Shown: positions 1-6,108 of the stretch, piece after piece
Layout: the number at the start of each line of letters is the position of its first letter
Position numbering within the stretch: position 1 is the first letter of the stretch
NCBI GenBank assembly: GCA_900769765.1
Contig: CAAGHW010000114.1
Span: 1 to 7,200, forward strand
From: Bacteroidaceae bacterium
GTDB taxonomy: Bacteria; Bacteroidota; Bacteroidia; Bacteroidales; Bacteroidaceae
Direction: 5' to 3'
Length of the DNA stretch: 7,200 bases
The notes under the pieces: model-generated
Database searches by the model: none
What the model was told of the DNA's origin: nothing
What the model saw: only the letters and a program-made list of their open reading frames with translations
Position numbers and translations under genes: made by a program

Positions 1-385
1 TAAGGTTAGCTGGGTTGTGGAGTGGTGCAAGGTCGTTGCAAGCCTCGAACACCTCAAGAACCTCGTCGGTAAGCAGTGTCGATGCACTGAACTTCTCACC
101 ACCGTGTACCATGCGGTGACCAACAGCATCAATCTCGTCAATAGATGCTACTGCACCGAATTTCTCGCTTGTAAGTACGTCAAAGATCAAGCGTACACCG
201 ATTGTGTGCTCTGGAATTGATGCGAAGATAGTTTCTTTCTCACCATTTGGGAGGTTGAACTTGATGAATGAGCCTTCGAGGCCAATCTTTTCGATACCAC
301 CCTTTGCAAGTACGTTCTTGTTCTCAATGTCAATCAACTGATATTTGATTGATGAACTACCGCAGTTCAATACTAATATTTTCAT
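1..385 (-). CDS. ackA: Acetate kinase AckA, N-terminal part (cut by left window edge)
   Basis: Acetate kinase transfers phosphate between acetyl phosphate and ADP, making acetate and ATP in the cytoplasm; it is the second step of the Pta-AckA route. Only the first 128 codons lie in the window; the rest runs off the left edge. The start is the ATG at 385-383, giving MKILVLNCGSSSIKYQL, the family's N-terminal phosphate-binding signature. Residues matching known Methanosarcina AckA active-site positions fall at the same numbers: N7, S10, S12, K14 and R91 in GHRMVHGGE. H123 lies in APLHNPANL, another hallmark stretch. The frame is open with no defect. It lies 96 nt downstream of pta on the same strand, and I see no good Bacteroidota promoter in the gap, so it is probably cotranscribed from the pta promoter. 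Identity is very secure. Confidence 0.97.
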   Translation of the reverse strand, partial: MKILVLNCGSSSIKYQLIDIENKNVLAKGGIEKIGLEGSFIKFNLPNGEKETIFASIPEHTIGVRLIFDVLTSEKFGAVASIDEIDAVGHRMVHGGEKFSASTLLTDEVLEVFEACNDLAPLHNPANL

Positions 386-413
386 ATTTTATTTGGTTTA
401 AACGTTTTTTACG

Positions 414-471
414 TGTCATACAGAACCGGGCGAAGTGTTTTGGAGATTCTTCACTTCCGTTCAGAATGACA
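414..471. repeat. 58-bp imperfect palindrome, likely dispersed REP/MITE-like element
   Basis: The pta-ackA spacer contains an element with perfect 6-bp ends (TGTCAT at 414-419, ATGACA at 466-471). Longer imperfect arms at 414-437 and 452-471 flank a roughly 14-nt centre. The minus strand of the right half reads GTCATTCTGAACGGAAGTG followed by AAGAATCT. This resembles the GTCATTCTGA...GAAGAATCT-type short intergenic repeats that I recall as common in Bacteroidota and some other genomes. The arms differ by two substitutions and a 4-nt indel, so this is not a simple perfect hairpin. In RNA it would fold into a stem-loop between the pta stop and the ackA start. Neither arm is followed by a strong T-run that would make it a clear terminator. 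Repeat status is inferred, since only one copy is in the window. Confidence 0.6.
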
Positions 472-481
472 TTGGTAAGTA

Positions 482-1492
482 TTATTTCTTTGCAGCAATA
501 GCCTGGTTTGCAGTGATTGCAATCATCATATAAACATCCTCGACAGAGCAACCGCGTGAAAGGTCGTTTACAGGACGTGCGATACCCTGGAGAACAGGAC
601 CGATAGCCTCGGCATTGCCCAAACGCTGAACGAGCTTGTAACCGATGTTACCTGCGCCAAGGTCAGGGAATACAAGAACATTTGCCTTGCCTGCTACCTT
701 TGAACCCGGAGCCTTGCTCTGGCCTACGAAAGGAACAAGAGCTGCGTCTGCCTGCAACTCACCGTCGAGTGACAATTCAGGGTCAAGTTCGTGAGCAAGC
801 TTTGTAGCCTCTGTAACCTTGTCAACCATCTCGTGTTTTGCAGAACCCTTTGTAGAGAAGCTCAACATTGCAACGCGTGGCTCCTCGAAACCGCCGATAG
901 CCTTTGCTGTCTGTGCTGTACATACAGCAATCTGTGAAAGCTGGTTTGCGTCGGGCTGTGGAGTTACAGCAACGTCTGCAACAAAGAGAACACCATCTTC
1001 GCCATACTCCTTAGCGTTTGTGATAAGCATCATAGCACCGCTCACGCAGCTGATACCTGGAGTGGTCTTGATAATCTGCAATGCAGGACGTAGCACGTTG
1101 CCTGTTGTGTTCAATGCACCTGCTACCTGGCCGTCAGCATCACCGTTCTTGATAATAAGGCAACCGAGATACAATGGGTTGCATACAAGCTTCTGTGCAT
1201 CTTCCATTGTCATGCCCTTTGACTTACGCAATTCGAAAAGCAAGTTTGCATATTTCTCTGCATCAGGGTTGTTGTTCGGGTCGATGATTGTAGCCTTCTC
1301 TATGTTTGTAAGGCCGTTCTTCTCGGCAAGAGCGAGAACCTCCTCGCGGTTAGCGATAAGTATTACCTCTGCAATGCCGTCGGCGATAGCCTTGTCGGCA
1401 GCTTTGAGTGTACGCTCCTCTGTTCCTTCGGGGAGAACGATGCGCTGCTTGTTCTGCTGTGCGCGTTCAATCAAACTTTTAATAACATCCAT
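482..1492 (-). CDS. pta: Phosphate acetyltransferase Pta (short, single-domain form)
   Basis: Phosphotransacetylase converts acetyl-CoA and phosphate to acetyl phosphate and CoA, supplying AckA for substrate-level ATP formation. The 336-residue protein is the short form: it has only the PTA_PTB catalytic domain and lacks the N-terminal DRTGG/regulatory domains of the ~700-residue enterobacterial enzyme. Signatures in order are VLPEGTEERTLKA (19-31), DADGQVAGALNTTGN (118-132), SFSTKGSAKHE (211-221), DGELQADAAL (243-252), FPDLGAGNIGYKLVQRLG (275-292) and GPVLQGIARPVNDLSRGCS (298-316). S312, R313 and D319 correspond to the catalytic S309, R310 and D316 of the Methanosarcina enzyme. The start is the ATG at 1492-1490, and a good promoter lies about 70 nt upstream. 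It is first in the operon, ahead of ackA. A long antisense frame over it is a codon-usage shadow. Confidence 0.97.
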   Translation of the reverse strand: MDVIKSLIERAQQNKQRIVLPEGTEERTLKAADKAIADGIAEVILIANREEVLALAEKNGLTNIEKATIIDPNNNPDAEKYANLLFELRKSKGMTMEDAQKLVCNPLYLGCLIIKNGDADGQVAGALNTTGNVLRPALQIIKTTPGISCVSGAMMLITNAKEYGEDGVLFVADVAVTPQPDANQLSQIAVCTAQTAKAIGGFEEPRVAMLSFSTKGSAKHEMVDKVTEATKLAHELDPELSLDGELQADAALVPFVGQSKAPGSKVAGKANVLVFPDLGAGNIGYKLVQRLGNAEAIGPVLQGIARPVNDLSRGCSVEDVYMMIAITANQAIAAKK

Positions 1493-1565
1493 AGTATAAA
1501 TAATTTAATTTTGTAAAATTCCGTTTTTATGTCTGTGGAGTGTTATCACGCAGGCATACTATATG

Positions 1566-1597
1566 CAAAGGTAACTTAAACCGAATTGTTGACAAAA
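1566..1597 (-). promoter_or_regulatory. Bacteroidota-type promoter for pta-ackA
   Basis: On the minus strand, TTTTG (-33 box, 1597-1593) is followed by exactly 19 bases and then TACCTTTG (1573-1566). The latter is a perfect match to the Bacteroidota -7 consensus TAnnTTTG. Transcription would begin a few bases further on, near 1560-1563, giving pta a leader of about 70 nt. I see no riboswitch-like structure or obvious operator in that leader, which is A/T-rich next to the start codon. The call rests on motif match and spacing only. Confidence 0.8.
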
Positions 1598-1656
1598 TAA
1601 ATTCTGTTTATTTTTATATAAGAGGTGTTTTTTGTAGGCTCCGCATCTTTGTGCCG

Positions 1657-1687
1657 TTTGATTTTGTGCAACTATTTGCTATCTTCG
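1657..1687 (+). promoter_or_regulatory. Bacteroidota-type promoter for ravA-viaA
   Basis: TTTG (1657-1660) is followed by 19 bases and then TATCTTCG (1680-1687), seven of eight positions matching TAnnTTTG. The spacing is identical to that of the divergent pta promoter. The box ends only 7 bases before the ATG at 1695. The predicted transcript start (about 1690-1692) therefore leaves almost no 5' leader for that start, or about 15-17 nt if the second in-frame ATG at 1707 is used. A second -7-like string, CATCTTTG at 1644-1651, has no properly spaced -33 partner. Confidence 0.65.
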
Positions 1688-1694
1688 CGCAAAT

Positions 1695-3254
1695 ATGAAT
1701 GTAAAAATGGGTATTAAGGATAGAATATTGGACTTGCTTGGCGAGATAGGCCGTGGTGTGTATGAGAAGGAGACTGAACTCCGCCTGGGTTTGCTGGCAG
1801 CATTGGCCGGTGAGAGTGTTATTCTTCTTGGTCCTCCGGGAGTGGCCAAGAGTATGGTGGCGCGCAGGTTGAAGGATGCATTTGCCGGTGCACGTTCTTT
1901 TGAGTACCTTATGTCACGTTTCAGTACACCCGACGATATCTTTGGTCCTGTGAGCATAAGCAAACTTAAGGAGAATGATACCTATGAACGTGTCATTGAC
2001 GGGTATCTGCCAACCGCCGATGTTGTCTTTCTTGACGAGATATGGAAAGCGGGGCCTGCTATCCAGAACACGCTGCTTACAGCTCTGAATGAGAAGGTTT
2101 TCCGTAATGGAAGCAGGGAGGTGGAACTGCCTTTAAAGCTGTTGGTGGCGGCAAGTAATGAGCTGCCGGCCGAGGGCGAGGGGCTGGAGGCGTTGTGGGA
2201 TAGGTTTCTGGTGCGTTGTATGTCACAAGGTGTCAAGGATAAGAAGGCTTTTCTCGCAATGATACTTGATTGCGATGAGGCACGTTATTCGGCACGGTTG
2301 GAACAGTTGCAGATAACAAATGAAGAATATGAAAAATGGCAAAAAGAGATAGCTGCCGTTGAAGTTGATGACGGTGTCAAGGAGTGTATTCTTTACATAC
2401 GTGAGCAGTTGGAGAAAATAACGGATAAACAGACTGGTGCTGTGTACAGCATATATGTGAGTGACCGTAGATGGAAAAAGGCAGTGAACCTGTTGAGGGC
2501 GTCGGCCTTTGTGCACGGGCGCAGGAAGACCGACCTGTCGGACATTGTAGTGCTTGCATATTGCCTGTGGAACGAGCCTGTTGAGTGTGCTGTAGTGCGT
2601 GAAGTGGTAACGGACTCGCTGTTTGCAGCAGTTAACAGGCATCATGTTAAACTGCAGGAAAGAGTGGCAAAGTCTGTGCGTATGAAGCGGGCGGCCGAAG
2701 CACTCGATGAGTCGAGGCGGCAGGCAAGACCGGAGGATGCCAATCTAGTATTATACGACGATTTCTATTATAGGTTAAGCACATACAATACCGGCAATAC
2801 ATATATCTTTGCTTCGGATTATCATCGCTTGCCGAATATAACGGAGCGCAATCCCGTGTCGGCGCATTTGTATACTGACCCTACTGACCTGGTGAAAGAA
2901 CGCATCAGAGCCTTTGGGAATAATACAAACTATAATGCAGGAGAGAAGGTGAGGCTGATGCGCGACAGGGAGTTCCTGTACATCAACGGAGTACGATGTG
3001 AATTGGAACGCTATTCGGCACGCGAGATGAGTGTGTTGCAGAGCAGCCAAGGCTCTCTGTTTAAAAATGAGGAATATGACTGCGAGGCCGAGGTAGAGAA
3101 GTGTGCTGCCGAACTTAACGGAGTAAACAGTGCGCTTGCAGATAATATTTTCATAAGTTCGAGTGACGCGGATCATATACGTTCCGTGGCCAGGGAAATA
3201 ATGAAACAGATAGCCCTGACAAGGGCTGATATAAGTGAGTTGCTCTATGGCTGA
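1695..3254 (+). CDS. ravA: RavA-type MoxR-family AAA+ ATPase
   Basis: This is a predicted cytoplasmic hexameric AAA+ ATPase of the MoxR family, RavA branch, partner of the VWA protein encoded next. Its 519 residues are close to E. coli RavA length (about 500). Visible motifs are Walker A GPPGVAKS (46-53), Walker B VVFLDE (110-115), sensor 1 N155 in AASNELP, a probable arginine finger R170 in ALWDRFLVR, and the RavA-typical lid/sensor 2 motif SDRRWKKAV (256-264) followed by LLRASAFVHGRR. From about 340 to 490 lies a poorly recognisable, partly beta-rich region where E. coli RavA carries its LARA domain. The C-terminal tail (490-519) looks helical. The start could be ATG 1695 or the in-frame ATG 1707 (M5); the promoter position makes this uncertain. 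The gene ends inside viaA, with an 8-nt overlap. In E. coli RavA acts with ViaA, binds lysine decarboxylase LdcI and affects respiratory complexes. The partner here is unknown. Confidence 0.9.
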   Translation: MNVKMGIKDRILDLLGEIGRGVYEKETELRLGLLAALAGESVILLGPPGVAKSMVARRLKDAFAGARSFEYLMSRFSTPDDIFGPVSISKLKENDTYERVIDGYLPTADVVFLDEIWKAGPAIQNTLLTALNEKVFRNGSREVELPLKLLVAASNELPAEGEGLEALWDRFLVRCMSQGVKDKKAFLAMILDCDEARYSARLEQLQITNEEYEKWQKEIAAVEVDDGVKECILYIREQLEKITDKQTGAVYSIYVSDRRWKKAVNLLRASAFVHGRRKTDLSDIVVLAYCLWNEPVECAVVREVVTDSLFAAVNRHHVKLQERVAKSVRMKRAAEALDESRRQARPEDANLVLYDDFYYRLSTYNTGNTYIFASDYHRLPNITERNPVSAHLYTDPTDLVKERIRAFGNNTNYNAGEKVRLMRDREFLYINGVRCELERYSAREMSVLQSSQGSLFKNEEYDCEAEVEKCAAELNGVNSALADNIFISSSDADHIRSVAREIMKQIALTRADISELLYG

Positions 3255-3263
3255 TATAAGTGA
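3224..3263 (+). repeat. 15-bp direct repeat spanning the ravA/viaA junction
   Basis: The sequence GGCTGATATAAGTGA occurs at 3224-3238, inside the end of ravA, and again at 3249-3263, over the ravA stop and the first codons of viaA. The copies are 25 bp apart. Because 25 is not a multiple of three, they sit in different absolute frames, yet each is read as ADISE in its own gene: RavA ends with RADISELLYG and ViaA begins MADISENY. The repeat is exact over 15 bp and then diverges. It may be the remnant of a short tandem duplication that created the overlapping start. Confidence 0.85.
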
Positions 3264-4689
3264 AAATTATGCCGAAGGGTGGCACTATGTCAATATTCTC
3301 GATGCTTTTGTGAAGACCGGTATCCTGCCCGACAGGAGCGGCCAATACGTCACAGACTATCTCGAGATTTATCTTTACGAGGTGATGAGTGACCCATTTG
3401 TCATATACAGTGTGTTGAGTGATGATGTCAAGGCACGTGTGTTCTACGACAACATGCTCGCTTTCATTAAACAGATTATCACACGCGAGAAATTCAGGAA
3501 TTCATGTGCGCAAGGGCAGTTGCAGGGTATGAAGAACGCACTCTTGTGGAGCGAGCGTAAAAAACGCGACGGTTGGAACAGGCTTCTGTCGGAGATAAGT
3601 GACGAATTCCGGCAGTTTGGTTTTGACGAGCGTTACTATAGGGATAAGTTCGGGAGCGAAGGCGGACTTGCTGACGAGAGTGTATGGAAAAAGATGATTG
3701 ATGATTGGAGCAAGGCCTTTGACCGCCGTAGGCAGGAACAGCAACGGCGCGATGTCGATGAGATAAAGGAGCGCAACAGCAAAACGCTTAAACAGAATCT
3801 TGAGAGCATTCCCGAATATTTGAAGAAGAACGGTGTGGAAAAGGAGATGTTCTTCCAGGCCTGGGGAATGATGGCCGGTCAGTGGAATACGCTCATTTTT
3901 GAGAATTTCCTACGTATCGTAAAGGTGCAAAAACGTTATCCGCAACTGGAGTATATAGCAAACAGAATGGGGCGTATTGCCGATGATGACGGCGCAGAGC
4001 GCCTGCGTGTATCAATTGGTGGAACGATGTGTCTTGAACATGCTTCAAAGAGTGACATCCTGGGTGTGACATTGGGGCACGATATCAGGTCAATGCTGCC
4101 GCTCGAGTGTGTTCATTGTGGCGATGAAACATTATACGACGTTTTCCTGTACAGATATGCAACCAATAGTCTGCAGAGTTTCCGGCATAAAAGTGAACTT
4201 TTAAAACCGTCAAGGGGACTTAACCGTAGGCCGGCAAGGCTAAAGGGCCCCATGATAGTATGTGTTGACCGTTCGGGTAGTATGGAGGGGCAACCGGAAC
4301 TGTTGGTGAACTCACTGATGATGAAACTGCTGCTCATTGCCGAGCGGCAGAAACGGGATTTGTTCCTTGTCTCTTTCTCGGTGGAAGCACAGCCGATAGA
4401 TGTAAAACGCAACCGTACTGCTTTGCTTGATTTTTTCAAGCAACGGTCGGCCGGCGGTACAAATGCCGTAGAGATGCTGAACATGGTGTTCGCGTTGCTT
4501 GAGAAGGGTACATATGCATCGGCCGATGTGCTGTGGTGTACGGATTTCATAATACCCATGTGCGGCATCGCTCAACGCAAACATCTTGCAGATTTACGCC
4601 ACCAAGGTACAAGGTTCTATGGTCTTAAAATAGGTTATGCCACCGACATGGGGTGGAAAGAGCTGTTTGATGAGATAGTGGAAATATAA
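3247..4689 (+). CDS. viaA: ViaA-type von Willebrand factor A domain protein
   Basis: This is the predicted partner of the RavA ATPase: an N-terminal, mainly helical region (about 1-330) followed by a C-terminal VWA domain (about 334-480). The VWA domain has an intact MIDAS metal site: D341, S343 and S345 in DRSGS, T405 in GGTN and D433 in CTDF. A charged stretch around 150-180, rich in K, R, E and Q, is probably a long helix. Two cysteines, C288 and C291 (CVHC), precede the VWA domain. No signal peptide or membrane segment is seen, so the protein is probably cytoplasmic or peripheral to the membrane. I prefer the ATG at 3247 (480 residues), which overlaps the ravA stop by 8 nt. The in-frame GTG at 3235 would add only MSCS. 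The overlap suggests translational coupling and balanced amounts of the pair. In E. coli ViaA stimulates RavA ATPase activity and is implicated with RavA in aminoglycoside sensitivity. Confidence 0.88.
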   Translation: MADISENYAEGWHYVNILDAFVKTGILPDRSGQYVTDYLEIYLYEVMSDPFVIYSVLSDDVKARVFYDNMLAFIKQIITREKFRNSCAQGQLQGMKNALLWSERKKRDGWNRLLSEISDEFRQFGFDERYYRDKFGSEGGLADESVWKKMIDDWSKAFDRRRQEQQRRDVDEIKERNSKTLKQNLESIPEYLKKNGVEKEMFFQAWGMMAGQWNTLIFENFLRIVKVQKRYPQLEYIANRMGRIADDDGAERLRVSIGGTMCLEHASKSDILGVTLGHDIRSMLPLECVHCGDETLYDVFLYRYATNSLQSFRHKSELLKPSRGLNRRPARLKGPMIVCVDRSGSMEGQPELLVNSLMMKLLLIAERQKRDLFLVSFSVEAQPIDVKRNRTALLDFFKQRSAGGTNAVEMLNMVFALLEKGTYASADVLWCTDFIIPMCGIAQRKHLADLRHQGTRFYGLKIGYATDMGWKELFDEIVEI

Positions 4690-4728
4690 ACAAAGCGACA
4701 GGTGTCAAAACAACCTGTCGCTTTGTTT
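4688..4728. terminator. Bidirectional intrinsic terminator between viaA and hisS
   Basis: A perfect 16-bp stem pairs 4688-4703 with 4713-4728 around a 9-nt loop; its core is AAGCGACAGGT/ACCTGTCGCTT. The outer pairs are A/T, so each strand leaves the GC core into a U-rich run (TTTGTTTCTTAT rightward, TTTGTTTATATTT leftward). It lies between the convergent viaA and hisS genes and starts inside the viaA TAA stop codon (4687-4689). On the other side the hisS stop is 17 nt away. It should end transcription from both directions. Confidence 0.92.
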
Positions 4729-4745
4729 CTTATGGATGTATTGCT

Positions 4746-6107
4746 TTATGCCAAAATCTCTTTTAACTCTTCGGCTGTAACTGTTTTCTGTTCGCCGGTT
4801 ATCATGTTTTTCAAGGCAATGGTATTGTCGGTCATCTCCTGCTCGCCAATGATTGCAACGAACGGTATGCTGTGGCTGTTGGCATAGCTCATCTGCTTCT
4901 TCATCTTGTCGCTGCTTGGGAACAACTCTGCTGAAATACCGGCTTTGCGAAGTTCACCGATAATCTTCAATGAGTGCAATGCCTCTCTGTCGCCAAAGTT
5001 TACGAACATAACCTTTGTGGTGTGGATTGATTCTTTGGGGTAGAGGTCGAGCTGGTTCATCACGTCGTATATGCGGTCGGCACCGAACGATATGCCTACG
5101 CCCGAAACGCCGTCCATGCCGAACACTCCTGTGAGGTTGTCGTAACGTCCGCCACCGGTGATGCTGCCTATTGCCACATCGAGCGCCTTAACCTCAAGGA
5201 TTGCTCCTGTGTAGTAGTTCAATCCGCGTGCAAGGGTGAGGTCAAGGTCGAGTGCGCTGTTGAGCTTGATGTTCTTGAATGTGTCAAGGATGAACTGCAA
5301 CTCCTCAACGCCCTTTTCGCCTATGGCATTGCCCTTGAGTGTCTCGGCAAGAATCTGCATCTTCTCGTCGTTGTTGCCCTGTGCCTTGAGTATAGGCAAC
5401 AGTTTTTCTATTGATTCGTCGCTGATGCCTTTGCTCTTGAGCTCGGCGATAACGCCGTCAAGGCCAATCTTGTCAATCTTGTCTATGGCAACGGTGATGT
5501 CTATAATCTTGTCGGGCTCGCCAATTACGTCGGCTATTCCTGCAAGCACCTTGCGGTTGTTAAGCTTTATTGCCACGCGAATGTTCAGCTTGCCGAACAC
5601 ATGGTCAATAAGCTGGATAAGTTCAACTTCGTTAATCAACGAATTGTTGCCTATGATATCGGCATCGCACTGATAGAACTCGCGGTAACGTCCCTTCTGT
5701 GGACGGTCGGCACGCCATACGGGCTGAATCTGGTAACGCTTGAACGGGAATACCAACTCTTCGCGGTGCATCACCACGTAGCGCGCAAATGGAACGGTAA
5801 GGTCGTATCTCAAACCTTTCTCGCAGAACTTAGAAGCAAGCTTTGCTGCGTTACGACTCAACAGTTCTTCGTCTGTCAACTCCTTGAAGTAGTCGCCTGA
5901 GTTCTGTATCTTGAACAACAGTTTGTCGCCTTCCTCACCATATTTGCCCATCAGGGTAGAGAGGTTCTCCATAGCAGGAGTCTCAATCTGCTGGAAACCG
6001 AACAGGTGGAATGCTTCGCGTATGGTGTCGAAAATGTAGTTTCTCTTTGACATCTCAACGGGTGAGAAGTCGCGTGTTCCCTTTGGTATAGATGGTTTTG
6101 CTGCCAT
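4746..6107 (-). CDS. hisS: Histidyl-tRNA synthetase HisS
   Basis: This enzyme charges tRNA-His with histidine using ATP in the cytoplasm; it is an essential class IIa synthetase. The 453 residues comprise a catalytic domain (about 1-350) and a C-terminal anticodon-binding domain (about 362-453). Motif 1 lies near 35-50 (FGFQQIETPAMENL). Motif 2 lies around 130-152 (WRADRPQKGRYREFYQCD). The histidine signatures are LARGLNYYTG (292-301) and GGGRYDNLTGVFG (318-330). Motif 3 is GVGISFGADRIYDV (336-349). RYDLTVPFARY (100-110) and REFYQCD resemble the eukaryotic-type HisRS, whereas E. coli HisRS has LRPEGT and RQFHQLG at these places. The start is the ATG at 6107-6105, one base after the stop of the upstream peptidase gene, so coupled translation is likely. 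It is the last gene of the leftward cluster and ends at the bidirectional terminator. Confidence 0.97.
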   Translation of the reverse strand: MAAKPSIPKGTRDFSPVEMSKRNYIFDTIREAFHLFGFQQIETPAMENLSTLMGKYGEEGDKLLFKIQNSGDYFKELTDEELLSRNAAKLASKFCEKGLRYDLTVPFARYVVMHREELVFPFKRYQIQPVWRADRPQKGRYREFYQCDADIIGNNSLINEVELIQLIDHVFGKLNIRVAIKLNNRKVLAGIADVIGEPDKIIDITVAIDKIDKIGLDGVIAELKSKGISDESIEKLLPILKAQGNNDEKMQILAETLKGNAIGEKGVEELQFILDTFKNIKLNSALDLDLTLARGLNYYTGAILEVKALDVAIGSITGGGRYDNLTGVFGMDGVSGVGISFGADRIYDVMNQLDLYPKESIHTTKVMFVNFGDREALHSLKIIGELRKAGISAELFPSSDKMKKQMSYANSHSIPFVAIIGEQEMTDNTIALKNMITGEQKTVTAEELKEILA

Positions 6108-6108
6108 T

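Noticed and set aside
17..220. Short plus-strand open frame at the left edge, Cys-rich in translation
   Set aside because: It is opposite conserved AckA codons (including GHRMVHGGE) and is a shadow of that gene, not a small Cys-rich protein.
819..1499. 226-codon open frame on the plus strand antisense to pta
   Set aside because: It lies wholly opposite conserved pta codons, shows no recognisable domain, and starts inside the gene; it follows from the codon pattern of pta.
1644..1651. CATCTTTG as an alternative -7 box for ravA
   Set aside because: No TTG lies 19-21 bp upstream, while TATCTTCG at 1680-1687 has a -33 box at the right spacing.
2223..2645. 140-codon open frame on the minus strand opposite ravA
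   Set aside because: No domain or plausible promoter; it overlaps the conserved lid and sensor-2 coding region of ravA.
3235..3246. GTG at 3235 as the viaA start
   Set aside because: It would add only MSCS; the ATG at 3247 is the stronger codon and gives an 8-nt overlap with ravA. GTG cannot be fully excluded.
4093..4125. Cys pair C288/C291 (CVHC) in ViaA as a zinc finger or metal site
   Set aside because: Only one CxxC is present and no matching second pair of Cys or His is obvious nearby, so a zinc-site claim is not supported.
4113..4568. 151-codon open frame on the minus strand opposite viaA
   Set aside because: It mirrors the VWA coding region, has no domain or start signal, and the plus-strand frame carries the complete MIDAS motif.
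5236..5673. 145-codon open frame on the plus strand opposite hisS
   Set aside because: Its low-complexity, Ser/Leu-rich translation is typical of the reverse complement of a real gene; hisS is unambiguous on the other strand.
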